NCBI GenBank assembly: GCA_964567045.1
Contig: CAZMLE010000052.1
Location: 1 to 26,611, forward strand
Direction of reading: 5' to 3'
Source: JAFNGF01 sp964567045
Lineage (GTDB): Bacteria > Planctomycetota > Phycisphaerae > Sedimentisphaerales > Anaerobacaceae
DNA length: 26,611 nucleotides
The notes under the pieces are model-generated. The model searched no databases. It was not told the DNA's origin and was given only the letters and a program-made list of their open reading frames with translations. The stretch's first letter is position 1; each line of letters starts with the position of its first letter. Shown piece after piece: positions 15,487-24,222 of this stretch. A program made the translations under genes and the position numbers.

Positions 15487-15601
15487 GTTTGGTTGCAGGA
15501 CAGGCTGATTTGCTATAACCTAAGTGCTAATCGCGTATCGCTTGTCGCAAATCGCCTGCCGCTCCCTTTAACGCCATGCCAGAGATAGCAGCAAATCTCC
15601 C

Positions 15602-15625
15602 TTTTTGCATGTACCGATGCAAAAA
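15602..15625. repeat. short inverted repeat in intergenic region
   Basis: TTTTTGCAT (15602-15610) and ATGCAAAAA (15617-15625) pair perfectly over nine bases with a 6-nt loop. It lies in the 579-bp gap (15487-16065) between the broken ATPase and the glucan cluster. It lacks a convincing T-run for termination on the plus strand. Confidence 0.45.
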
Positions 15626-15647
15626 AATAAAATTACAAAAAAAACGC

Positions 15648-15676
15648 TTGACGCTATACATAGCGGATTATATGTT
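15648..15676 (+). promoter_or_regulatory. sigma70-like promoter with an overlapping palindrome
   Basis: TTGACG (15648-15653) and TATGTT (15671-15676) are separated by 17 bp. Between them CGCTAT-AC-ATAGCG (15652-15665) is a perfect inverted repeat placed like an operator. It could start transcription toward the glucan cluster, with a long leader of about 380 nt, or serve an unseen RNA. The remaining part of the gap to 16065 shows a small AGTCCA-GG-TGGACT hairpin and no convincing gene. Confidence 0.45.
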
Positions 15677-16065
15677 ATCCCTTAACTATTTTAGCCTTTT
15701 CTCCTTAGATTACGGCGAGCTAAAGCTACGGAGTCCAGGTGGACTTAGGAAAGGGCTTAGGCATGGACGCTATAGGAAAGGACGCCGTTTTTCTTCCTCT
15801 GGGTAAGACTCATTCTTTTTCAGATAAACCAGTTATGCTGGCCTATGGTAAGTCCCTGCTGTTTCCCGGTCGGAATACGACGCAAAAGCGGACCAGGGTT
15901 TTTCGTAAGCGCAGCCGGCCGTGTCCTGCAAATACTCAAAAAAGGATGACTGACATTTATTAGCAGTGTAAGACGGGCGTAAAACAAATACGGCAATAAA
16001 GAGGCGTGCAGGTTTTTTATAAGACACGTTGGGTCTGTGGTCAGAGGAAGTAAGGGAGGCTAATC

Positions 16066-17544
16066 GTGCGTATCGCTATACTATCTTGGGAGTCACTTCA
16101 TTCGGTTGCTGTGGGGGGCGTTGCTGTCCATGTGAGCGAACTGGCTGCTGCACTGGCAAGGAAAGGCCACCAGGTACACATTTTCACGCGGCGCGCGCCT
16201 GGCCAGCAAGGTCACGATTTCATAGATGGCGTCCACTATCATCGCTGCACGTACGTGCCCCACAATGACTTCGTGGATGATGTCAACAACATGTGTCGGT
16301 CCTTCGTGGACCGCGTTCTTGAAGTCGAAGACTTTGTTGGCTGGTTCGACTTAGTCCACGCCCATGACTGGCTTTCTGCCAATGCTATGATTTGGATCAA
16401 GCAAGGGCGCGGACACAATTGTGTTTTGACTATCCACGCAACCGAGTATGCTCGGTGCGGCAACGCTTTCCCGTCCGGTCGCTCGTGCCGCATCAGGGAT
16501 CAGGAGCGTGCCGGAACTTACTGGGCCGATCGGGTCATTGCGGTCTCACAGGCAACTAAGAACGAGCTAATGTGGATGTATGAGGTGCCGGACTGGAAGA
16601 TATCGGTGGTTTACAACGGAGTAAACCCTTCGCGCTTCGAGTTTGCTACAGATGCCGGAGAAGACAAGAGACGCTATGACCTCGGCCCATTAGATCCCAC
16701 GGTCCTATTCTGTGGTCGACTGGCGTGGCAAAAAGGTCCTGATCTGTTAGTGGAGGCTATCCCTTCGATTCTCAGGTCTTATGCTAACGCGAAGTTTGTC
16801 TTTGTGGGTGTTGGAGAGATGCGGTGTGGGCTGGAGGCACGGGTACGACAACTTGGCCTCGCCAATGCCACGCGATTTCTAGGTCGCCGTGATGGCGACG
16901 AGCTTATCCGCTTGTTCAAGTTAGCAGATGTGGTCTGTGTGCCGAGTCGGAACGAGCCGTTTGGGATCGTTGTACTCGAGGCCTGGAGTGCCTGCAAACC
17001 TGTGGTTGTGACTCAGGTTGGGGGCCCGAGCGAGTATGTCTGGCATGAAGTGAACGGCCTAAAGACAGAACCGAATCCTGATTCCGTAGCCCGGGGCCTG
17101 AGCACGGTTTTTTCTGATTTTGAGCGCGCCCGCTGGATGGGCCGCAATGGTAGAAAAGCTGTGGACGACCGCTTCACCTGGGACATGATCGTGGAGCAGA
17201 CACTTGCCGCCTATAAAGAGGTCTGCCCGATGCGTGAATTGCCACTGGCCGTCCCTGCAGGGGGCATCTGCAGAAATCAGGCCAAACCACTTGAGCTGGC
17301 TGCAAACCTAAGATTAGGGGTTAACCAGGATGGAAATGGTGCCGGCCAGACACTTGCCTCCTACAGAGAGCGCCTCGTGCAAATAGGGCTCTGCCCGGAA
17401 CAGGACAACGGCAGTTTAATCCTGAAAGGAAACTTCGAAATCTTGTTAGCTGCTATCGAACAGTGCCATCGGCAGATGCACCAAACCGGGCTGACTCATG
17501 TTGCGTGCTCACTCGATCTGGAAACATCCGTTCCTTCGCCTTAA
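16066..17544 (+). CDS. GT4 glycosyltransferase (glycogen-synthase-like) with C-terminal extension
   Basis: The 492-aa protein is a GT-B enzyme. It begins MRIAILSWESLHSVAVGGVAV, written here as MRIAILSWESLH plus the GGVAVHVSEL glycine-rich donor-side loop. It carries DLVHAHDWLS, VIAVSQATK, FCGRLAWQKGPDLL and the GT4 signature SRNEPFGIVVLEAWS. The nucleotide-sugar donor is not determined, but the neighbours point to glucan elongation. After residue about 390 an extra domain of about 100 residues follows. Its end, ILKGNFEILLAAIEQCHRQM, recalls the YkoF/MTH1187-type ferredoxin-like fold; this is tentative. The GTG start has GGGAGG seven bases upstream. It opens the cluster. Confidence 0.88.
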   Translation: MRIAILSWESLHSVAVGGVAVHVSELAAALARKGHQVHIFTRRAPGQQGHDFIDGVHYHRCTYVPHNDFVDDVNNMCRSFVDRVLEVEDFVGWFDLVHAHDWLSANAMIWIKQGRGHNCVLTIHATEYARCGNAFPSGRSCRIRDQERAGTYWADRVIAVSQATKNELMWMYEVPDWKISVVYNGVNPSRFEFATDAGEDKRRYDLGPLDPTVLFCGRLAWQKGPDLLVEAIPSILRSYANAKFVFVGVGEMRCGLEARVRQLGLANATRFLGRRDGDELIRLFKLADVVCVPSRNEPFGIVVLEAWSACKPVVVTQVGGPSEYVWHEVNGLKTEPNPDSVARGLSTVFSDFERARWMGRNGRKAVDDRFTWDMIVEQTLAAYKEVCPMRELPLAVPAGGICRNQAKPLELAANLRLGVNQDGNGAGQTLASYRERLVQIGLCPEQDNGSLILKGNFEILLAAIEQCHRQMHQTGLTHVACSLDLETSVPSP

Positions 17545-17563
17545 GGTGTCAGTGACGGCGGTG

Positions 17564-17598
17564 TCCCGAAGGACGAGGGACGAGCGACGAGGGACTCT
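17564..17598. repeat. degenerate heptanucleotide array (locus 3)
   Basis: Units are TCCCGAA, GGACGAG, GGACGAG, CGACGAG and GGACTCT. It occupies the short gap between the first GT4 gene and the likely start of the GH57 branching enzyme. The open frame of the latter extends through it. Confidence 0.7.
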
Positions 17599-17617
17599 AA
17601 GGGAATTCAGTGCAAGG

Positions 17618-19336
17618 ATGCAAGCCGCGAAAAGGGCAAAAACTGAGAAGGATAAGGCTGTCGGCAGCTTCTGTCTTGTCTTGCATGGGCACATGCCTTA
17701 CGTGCTGCGTCATGGAGTGTGGCCACATGGAGAGGACTGGTTACATGAAGCTGCGGCCGAGTGTTATCTGCCGCTGCTGGCGCTGATCGATGAATGTCAA
17801 CATCTTAATTGCAATCCGCAGATTGCGATCGGTCTGACCCCTGTGTTGCTCGAACAGCTTGCCCACAAAGACTTCAGGTCTGGATTTGGCAAATACCTTT
17901 TGGAGCGTGTGAACCGAGCGCGAGCAGATAAAGCCGATTTCAAACGGCAAGGTCTGACGCACATGGCCTACCTTGCCGAGCGGTGGGAATTGTTCTTCAA
18001 CGACCTGAGCGATCAATTCGACCGAATTGAACGTGATATTCCCAAGGCATTTGCAGAGCAAATGGACCGCGGTCTTATCCAGATCCTCACTTCCAGCGCG
18101 ACACACGCATATTTGCCGCTGTTGCTTGAGGACTCCTGCGTGCGGGCGCAGGTCCGCGCGGGCGTCAGCAGCTCAGAACGCATCCTTGGATTGCGGCCCA
18201 GAGGGATATGGCTACCCGAAGGCGCGTACCGACCTGGTGGTTCATGGAGCGCGCCAATCCCGTGGGGCTCCAAGAACAGTCGCATTGGAATTGACCAGAT
18301 TATCTCGGACGAGAACCTTTCACACTTCTTTGTTGAGAAGCACTTGCTGGACAACGGTCATATCTCGTCCTCAAAAACAGGCTGGCAAGGGCAGCCGAGC
18401 TACGGCGATTCTAATAGCCAAGGTGTGCGCGAGCCGGTTTTGGTCAATACAGACGGCAATGGTAGCAGACCGCCTGCTGCCTTCGCTCGCGATCCAGAGA
18501 TATGCCAGCAGGTTTGGTGTGGATTTGTCGGCTACCCTGCTGACGGCGTGTACCTGGAGTTTCATAGGAGGCACGGCAAGCGGCGAGGACTGCGCTATTG
18601 GAAGGTTACGGACCGGCGTGCAGGCCTTGACGACAAGCAGTTGTACTATCCAGACGATGTCGCCGGAAAGATATATGAGCATGCCAGGCATTTCTGCTAC
18701 GAAGTCAAAAGGCGGCTGAGCGACTATTATCATCGGACGGGCCGCCGTGGAGTCGTTGTGGCCTGTTTCGATGCTGAACTCTTTGGCCATTGGTGGTTCG
18801 AGGGACCTCGCTTTTTGCGTGACGTGCTGCTTACCATCAATGCCGACCCGGAGGTAGAGCTGTCCACGCCGGAGGCGTATCTGGAAAAGAATCCACCCGA
18901 TAAGGTCGTGTCGCTATCGGAGGGCTCCTGGGGCGAGGGTGGTGACCACAGGGTCTGGACTAATCAGAAAGTTGATTGGATGTGGCCCATAGAGTATCGC
19001 TGTGAGGTTCTTTTTGGCAAGCTGACTTATCATCTGCCTTGGCGGAAACACCGCGCACTTCGCCAAATCCTGGAAAAAGCTGGCCGGGAACTGCTGCTGC
19101 TGCAAGCCAGCGACTGGCCGTTCATAATCGCACGCAGTCAGGCTGATGATTATGGTGTCAAGAGGTTTATGGGGCATGTCGCACGATTCGAATGCCTTAC
19201 CGATATTGCAGAGAACTTGGCTGCAGATTCGAAGTACCTCGACAGCCTCAACAAGGTGCAAAAATTCGAGTTACAGGATGCCGACGTCCATGATGTAATT
19301 TTCCCCCAGATCGACTTAAACTGGTGGAATATGTGA
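17618..19336 (+). CDS. GH57 1,4-alpha-glucan branching enzyme
   Basis: This enzyme makes alpha-1,6 branches in glycogen-like polymers. With the start at 17618 it is 572 aa. The GH57 regions are visible in order: LHGHMPY (residues 22-28), LTSSATHAYLP (near 160), GIWLPEGAYRPG with the nucleophile Glu (near 200), CFDAELFGHWWFEG with the acid/base Asp (near 385), and SEGSWGEGGDH (near 430). The WLPEC Cys typical of many branching enzymes is Gly here. The frame is open back to 17498, overlapping the previous gene, but that part is repeat sequence and not family-like. The next gene starts 11 bp after its stop. Confidence 0.88.
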   Translation: MQAAKRAKTEKDKAVGSFCLVLHGHMPYVLRHGVWPHGEDWLHEAAAECYLPLLALIDECQHLNCNPQIAIGLTPVLLEQLAHKDFRSGFGKYLLERVNRARADKADFKRQGLTHMAYLAERWELFFNDLSDQFDRIERDIPKAFAEQMDRGLIQILTSSATHAYLPLLLEDSCVRAQVRAGVSSSERILGLRPRGIWLPEGAYRPGGSWSAPIPWGSKNSRIGIDQIISDENLSHFFVEKHLLDNGHISSSKTGWQGQPSYGDSNSQGVREPVLVNTDGNGSRPPAAFARDPEICQQVWCGFVGYPADGVYLEFHRRHGKRRGLRYWKVTDRRAGLDDKQLYYPDDVAGKIYEHARHFCYEVKRRLSDYYHRTGRRGVVVACFDAELFGHWWFEGPRFLRDVLLTINADPEVELSTPEAYLEKNPPDKVVSLSEGSWGEGGDHRVWTNQKVDWMWPIEYRCEVLFGKLTYHLPWRKHRALRQILEKAGRELLLLQASDWPFIIARSQADDYGVKRFMGHVARFECLTDIAENLAADSKYLDSLNKVQKFELQDADVHDVIFPQIDLNWWNM

Positions 19337-19347
19337 GGGGTCTGACA

Positions 19348-20520
19348 ATGAGAATTGCGATGTTCGCATGGGAAAGTCTGCATTCGATTGCTGTCGGTGG
19401 CGTAGCGGTCCATGTGACTGAGCTATCAGCGGCCCTGCAGCGCCGCGGTCATGAAGTGCACGTTTTTGCTCGCATGGGTGAGGGACAAACAGCATATGCA
19501 CTGATTGATGGTGTCCATTACCATCGCTGTCCCATTGATCTGCATCCTGATTTTGTCACAGAGATGAATAATATGTGTAACAGTTTTGTTTATTTTATGC
19601 GCCAGACCGAAGCTTATCAGTGCGCACGCTTCGACATAGTGCATGGACATGATTGGCTCTGCGCTAAAGGAATCGTTCAGGCTAAGAACGATCGGGGCAG
19701 TCGAGTTGTGATGACTTTTCATTCCTCTGAATATGGGCGATGTGGGAACAATCATTATGGTGGGCAAGCGGAACGTGTCCGGGCCGTTGAGGCTGAAGGT
19801 GCCTACTGCGCCGACCGTGTTATCGCGGTCTCAGGAGCCTTGGCTGAAGAAACCAAGCGGCAATACAATGTACCTGACTGGAAACTCCGGACCGTATACA
19901 ATGGGATAAACTGCCACCGCTTTGATGGTTATATTGACCCCGGGATATGCCGGCGAACCTACGGAATTGGACCGCTGGACCCGATGGTGCTGTTCGTAGG
20001 AAGGATGACAACACAAAAGGGGCCCGACCTCCTGCTTGAAGCTGTTCCAGCTATTTTGTGCAATCGCCGCGATGCGAAAGTCGTATTTGCAGGTGACGGA
20101 TACCTCAAGCCACGTCTACAAGGACGAGCCCACGAGCTGGGGGTCGCTCACGCGGTTCGGTTCCTGGGCGCCATGGATCCGAATGGGGATCTTATCAACC
20201 TCTTCAAAAGTACCGATGTTGTCTGCGTCCCAAGTCGAAACGAGCCTTTCGGGATCGCGGTGCTCGAGGCGTGGGCAGCCGGAAAACCAGTTGTAGCCAC
20301 GCGGAATGGCGGTCCGCGAGAACTGATATCCCATGGACACGATGGCTACCTTACCCATGATAATCCACCGTCAATCTGCTGGGGAATCAGCCAAATTTTT
20401 GGCAACTTCGATCATGCCAGGTGGATGGGCCAGAACGGCCGGGTAAAAGCTGCTTACAGTTTTAGCTGGGACACAATTGCTGGGCGTACCGAGAACATTT
20501 ACCGAGAATTATCCACCTGA
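19348..20520 (+). CDS. second GT4 glycosyltransferase (glycogen-synthase-like)
   Basis: The 390-aa protein is a paralog of the first GT4 of the cluster. It shares the GGVAVHVTEL loop, DIVHGHDWLC, HSSEYGRCGN, FVGRMTTQKGPDLL and the signature SRNEPFGIAVLEAWA. It lacks the C-terminal extension. The start at 19348 is chosen because GAGGGG lies seven bases upstream and because it aligns with the first paralog; the frame opens 24 bp earlier inside the previous gene. Two near-identical active-site frameworks in one cluster suggest either division of labour (for example priming and elongation) or different donors. Confidence 0.9.
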   Translation: MRIAMFAWESLHSIAVGGVAVHVTELSAALQRRGHEVHVFARMGEGQTAYALIDGVHYHRCPIDLHPDFVTEMNNMCNSFVYFMRQTEAYQCARFDIVHGHDWLCAKGIVQAKNDRGSRVVMTFHSSEYGRCGNNHYGGQAERVRAVEAEGAYCADRVIAVSGALAEETKRQYNVPDWKLRTVYNGINCHRFDGYIDPGICRRTYGIGPLDPMVLFVGRMTTQKGPDLLLEAVPAILCNRRDAKVVFAGDGYLKPRLQGRAHELGVAHAVRFLGAMDPNGDLINLFKSTDVVCVPSRNEPFGIAVLEAWAAGKPVVATRNGGPRELISHGHDGYLTHDNPPSICWGISQIFGNFDHARWMGQNGRVKAAYSFSWDTIAGRTENIYRELST

Positions 20521-20540
20521 ATAGCCTGAGGTTGGTACTT

Positions 20541-22679
20541 ATGGATGTAAATCAGATTGCTACGGGACTGAAAGATTTGGCCCGGAACTTTTACTGGGGC
20601 TGGCATCCGGAGGTGGTCACAATATTCCGTGACCTTGATCCGGAATTGTGGCGAGCAGTCAACCACAATCCCACCACGTTTCTTTCGCGGCTGGCAAAAA
20701 ACGTGTTGCAGGAAAAAGGCGCCGAACCAGTCCCAGAGACTCGTTTGACCCGTGCCCTTGAGCAAGTGCGCTGCTACCTGGAAACAGAAGATGCATGGGG
20801 ACTCTGGCATGCGGGGCCTCTTGGCGTCAACCCCGTGGCTTATTTCTCGGCCGAGTTTGGGCTCCATGAGTCACTGCCGATCTATTCGGGGGGACTCGGT
20901 GTATTGGCTGGCGACCATTTAAAGGCGGCCTCGGATTTAGCCGTTCCAATGGTTGGCGTGGGCCTATACTATACTAAGGGCTACTTTGAACAAACCATAG
21001 ATGCAAGCGGATGCCAGCACGAACGTTATCTCAACTTAGATATTAGTGACCTGCCGCTGGAGCCCGTCGCAGATGAATATGGTCAGCCTGTCCGTGTGAC
21101 TGTCCAGACAGACTTGGGTAATATCCAGGTTAGAGCCTGGGGTACGCGCGTAGGCCGCAACCGCCTGATTCTGCTGGATACGAATGTGGACGGCAGCTCC
21201 GAGCATGACAGGGCCGTAACTTCTGCCCTGTACAGCGGAGACGATGATGTGCGCATCCGGCAACAGATTGTTCTGGGAGTAGCGGGCCTACGAATGCTTG
21301 CCGCAATAGGCATCCGTCCAGGTGTGGTTCATCTGAATGAGGGCCACACAGCCTTTGCGGTCCTGGAGCTGAGCAGGCAGCTAATGGAACGCGATGGCCA
21401 GACGTTCGAAAACGTGCGAGAACTGGCCGCCGCGCAGACTATCTTTACTGTGCATACGCCAATGGAGGCCGCGGTCGATCGTTACAAACCGGAGCTAATA
21501 GAACGAGTGTTGGAACCGCTACGACAGCAATTGAGAATCTCCAAATATGACTTGCTGGCCTTAGGTCGGGTCGATCCCAGAGATGAACGGGAACCGTTTT
21601 GCCCAACGGTTCTTGGACTGAAGATGTCACGGTGGCGCAACGGCGTGTCCGCGTTGCATGCCCGCGTCAGTCGAGCCATGTGGCACAAGATCTGGCCAGA
21701 ACTACTGGAACAAAGGGTCCCGATAGGCTTTATCACAAACGGTGTGCATGTTGCAACTTGGCTAGCCCAGCAGATGGATGAGCTTTATAGGCGATACCTT
21801 GGGAAAGATTGGCAGGAGAAATTGGACGATCCCCACACCTGGAGGAAAATAACCGAGATCGACGATGCAGAACTCTGGGAAACAGGCCAGTTCCTCCGAA
21901 ACCACTTGATCGAGTATGTCCGCCGCAACGCCTTTGCTCAGGCCCAAGCCAGAAAGGAGTCTGAAGAGATTTGCAAGGCAGCACAAAGCTGTCTTAAACC
22001 GTCTGTTCTTACCATGGGATTTGCCCGTCGTTTTGCAACGTACAAGCGTGGCGATTTTCTGCTGCGTGATTTGAACTGGTTGGACCATATCGTGAACCAC
22101 ACCGAGCGACCGGTGCAGATCATCATTGCCGGCAAGGCACATCCGAGGGATGAACCGGCCAAAAAAATCCTTCAACAAGTCTTCCGGATTACCCGCGACC
22201 GACGATTCCTCGGTCGGATCGTCTTTCTCGAAAACTACGATATCAACGTCAGCAGGCATTTGGTGCAGGGAGTTGATTTATGGTTGAGTACCCCTCGCCG
22301 CCCCCTGGAAGCGTGCGGCACCAGCGGCCAGAAAGTGGCCATAAATGGAGGTCTGAACCTCTCGGTTCTTGACGGCTGGTGGGCGGAGGCTTATGATGGT
22401 GCAAACGGGTTCGCAATAGGTTACGGAAGTGAACATGCCAATTGGGATCGCCAAGACCACTTGGATACGCAGTCGTTCCATGAGGTCTTGGAGAATAAGG
22501 TGATCCCGCTATTTTATGACCGTGGCCCAGATGGCATTCCCCACAGGTGGGTAGCGATGCAAAAACGTTCCCTGCAAACACTTGCTTGGCGATTCAACGC
22601 TCGCCGGCTGCTGTTGGACTACACGTTGGGTTGTTATCTGCCCGCAGCTGGTGGCGTGACTTCATCAGCAGCACCTTAA
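20541..22679 (+). CDS. glgP: alpha-glucan phosphorylase (GT35, short bacterial type)
   Basis: It releases glucose 1-phosphate from the ends of alpha-1,4-glucans using pyridoxal phosphate. The 712-aa protein has the TIGR02094 layout. An N-terminal DUF3417 segment (ARNFYWGWHPE, LDPELW) precedes YFSAEFGLHESLPIYSGGLG, HLNEGHTAF and FTVHTPMEA. The cofactor-binding GTSGQKVAINGGLNLSVLDG contains the PLP Lys. A GAGG at 20527-20530 precedes the ATG at 20541, nine bases on; a TTG nine bases earlier is too close to that site. It is the catabolic partner in a cluster that otherwise builds glucan. Confidence 0.93.
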   Translation: MDVNQIATGLKDLARNFYWGWHPEVVTIFRDLDPELWRAVNHNPTTFLSRLAKNVLQEKGAEPVPETRLTRALEQVRCYLETEDAWGLWHAGPLGVNPVAYFSAEFGLHESLPIYSGGLGVLAGDHLKAASDLAVPMVGVGLYYTKGYFEQTIDASGCQHERYLNLDISDLPLEPVADEYGQPVRVTVQTDLGNIQVRAWGTRVGRNRLILLDTNVDGSSEHDRAVTSALYSGDDDVRIRQQIVLGVAGLRMLAAIGIRPGVVHLNEGHTAFAVLELSRQLMERDGQTFENVRELAAAQTIFTVHTPMEAAVDRYKPELIERVLEPLRQQLRISKYDLLALGRVDPRDEREPFCPTVLGLKMSRWRNGVSALHARVSRAMWHKIWPELLEQRVPIGFITNGVHVATWLAQQMDELYRRYLGKDWQEKLDDPHTWRKITEIDDAELWETGQFLRNHLIEYVRRNAFAQAQARKESEEICKAAQSCLKPSVLTMGFARRFATYKRGDFLLRDLNWLDHIVNHTERPVQIIIAGKAHPRDEPAKKILQQVFRITRDRRFLGRIVFLENYDINVSRHLVQGVDLWLSTPRRPLEACGTSGQKVAINGGLNLSVLDGWWAEAYDGANGFAIGYGSEHANWDRQDHLDTQSFHEVLENKVIPLFYDRGPDGIPHRWVAMQKRSLQTLAWRFNARRLLLDYTLGCYLPAAGGVTSSAAP

Positions 22680-22694
22680 CAAAAAGGCAATTTA

Positions 22695-24206
22695 ATGGTG
22701 TTGTCGGCGATTCCGGAATATATCGATGGTCTTCCAAATATCTGTGGATCGGAACAGCTCGTGGCTGAGGCACTTTCTGGCAGTGGGCCAATCTATTTGC
22801 CCGAGAGCAGCATCGACTTCGCCAACATCCACAGTGCTTTTGCCATAGCCCTTCATATGCATCAACCTCTGATTCCAGCTGGTGGCGACACTTTGAAGAC
22901 CGCCAGCGTCATCAGCAACCTCAAGTACATGATGGATCACCCTGAAATTGGAGACAATCATAACGCTCCCGTCTTTTATCGGTGCTATAAACGCATGGGC
23001 GAGTTCATCCCGAATTTAGTCCAGGCGGGTCGTCAGCCCCGAGCGATGCTCGATTATTCGGGCTGCCTGCTTCATGGCCTGCGTCAGATGGGGCTAAATG
23101 ATGTGATAGACAGTCTCCGGACCATCACCTGCGACCCAACCTATCGCCGCCATGTCGAGTGGCTCGGGGCACCTTGGGGACATCCGGTAGCGCCCTCGAC
23201 ACCGGTGCAGGACTACCGTTTGCATGTCCGGGCCTGGCAGCACTTCTTCGCCGCGCTCTTTGGCTTCGATGCGCTCAGCCGGGTTAGGGGGTTTTCCCCG
23301 TGCGAGATGTCGCTTCCTAACCATCCGGATGTCTGCTACGAGTTCGTCAAGACTTTGAAGGAGTGCGGCTACCGCTGGCTTCTGGTTCAGGAGCATACGG
23401 TGGAGCGGGCTCCCGATGGCGGCCCCGTCCAATACCCCCACCAGCCGCATCAACTTGTCGCAAGGAACTCGCATGGACAGAGCCTCAGCATCACTGCCAT
23501 CATTAAAACCCAGGGCAGCGACACCAAGCTAATTGGCCAGATGCAGCCCTACTATGAGGCCAAATCCGTCGCCCGTCACCCGTCACCCGTGACCCGTGAC
23601 CCGTCGCCCGTGGCCCGAGCGACGAGCGACGAGCGACGAGCGACGATTCCGCCGCTCGTGACCCAAATCGCCGACGGAGAGAACGGCGGTGTTATGATGA
23701 ACGAATTTCCCTCTAAGTACCTCGCCGTCTCCGCCGAGGCCTCTGGCAGCCAGACGCCCCCGGTGAACGTGACCGAGTACTTGGAGTATCTCCAGAGCGT
23801 GGGTATCACGGAGGACGATTTTCCGGCCATTCAGCCGGTCATGCAGGGGCGGATCTGGGAAAGATTCACAGACGGTGCTGGACCAGAGGCCCTGAACAAG
23901 GTTATTAAGGACCTGCAAAAGCAAGATCACCGCTTCCATATGGAGGGAGGTAGCTGGACCAGCAACATTTCCTGGGTCCGGGGCTACGAGCACATGCTGG
24001 GGCCGATGGAATCCGCCAGTGCCCTTTTTGCCGAAAAGGTCCTTTCTCGAGGCGTTCCCACGTCAGAGCCACGCTATCGCAGCGCCCTGTACCACCTGCT
24101 AATCACCCAGACGAGTTGCTTTCGCTACTGGGGCAAAGGCATTTGGACGGACTACGGCCGTGAATTGTGCCGGCGCACGATAGAAATTCTGAAGCGGGAC
24201 TTTTGA
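22695..24206 (+). CDS. GH57 family glycoside hydrolase (amylase/glucanotransferase-like)
   Basis: The 503-aa protein starts its catalytic domain with ALHMHQPLIPAGGD near residue 55. It has GFSPCEMSLPNHPD with the probable nucleophile Glu (near residue 205) and QIADGENGGVMMNEFP with the probable acid/base Asp (near 330). Activity on alpha-1,4-glucan is likely, but hydrolysis versus transfer cannot be told. Residues about 293-318 are encoded by a heptanucleotide array and read as RHPSPVTRDPSPVARATSDE, absent from the usual family sequence at this place. The gene is 15 bp after the phosphorylase and closes the cluster. The ribosome site is weak, so the start is uncertain. Confidence 0.88.
   Translation: MVLSAIPEYIDGLPNICGSEQLVAEALSGSGPIYLPESSIDFANIHSAFAIALHMHQPLIPAGGDTLKTASVISNLKYMMDHPEIGDNHNAPVFYRCYKRMGEFIPNLVQAGRQPRAMLDYSGCLLHGLRQMGLNDVIDSLRTITCDPTYRRHVEWLGAPWGHPVAPSTPVQDYRLHVRAWQHFFAALFGFDALSRVRGFSPCEMSLPNHPDVCYEFVKTLKECGYRWLLVQEHTVERAPDGGPVQYPHQPHQLVARNSHGQSLSITAIIKTQGSDTKLIGQMQPYYEAKSVARHPSPVTRDPSPVARATSDERRATIPPLVTQIADGENGGVMMNEFPSKYLAVSAEASGSQTPPVNVTEYLEYLQSVGITEDDFPAIQPVMQGRIWERFTDGAGPEALNKVIKDLQKQDHRFHMEGGSWTSNISWVRGYEHMLGPMESASALFAEKVLSRGVPTSEPRYRSALYHLLITQTSCFRYWGKGIWTDYGRELCRRTIEILKRDF
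23572..23648. repeat. heptanucleotide array inside the second GH57 gene (locus 4)
   Basis: Eleven consecutive 7-bp units occur: CCCGTCA twice, CCCGTGA twice, CCCGTCG, CCCGTGG, CCCGAGC, GACGAGC three times, GACGATT. It lies in the coding sequence between the YYEAKS and PPLVTQIADGE segments. Because 7 is not a multiple of 3, gain or loss of a single unit would shift the frame. Confidence 0.88.
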
Positions 24207-24222
24207 CTCGTCTTTCAGAGGA

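Noticed and set aside
15739..15963. Small open frame in the gap before the glucan cluster
   Set aside because: It starts with GTG without a ribosome site and the translation has no recognisable features.
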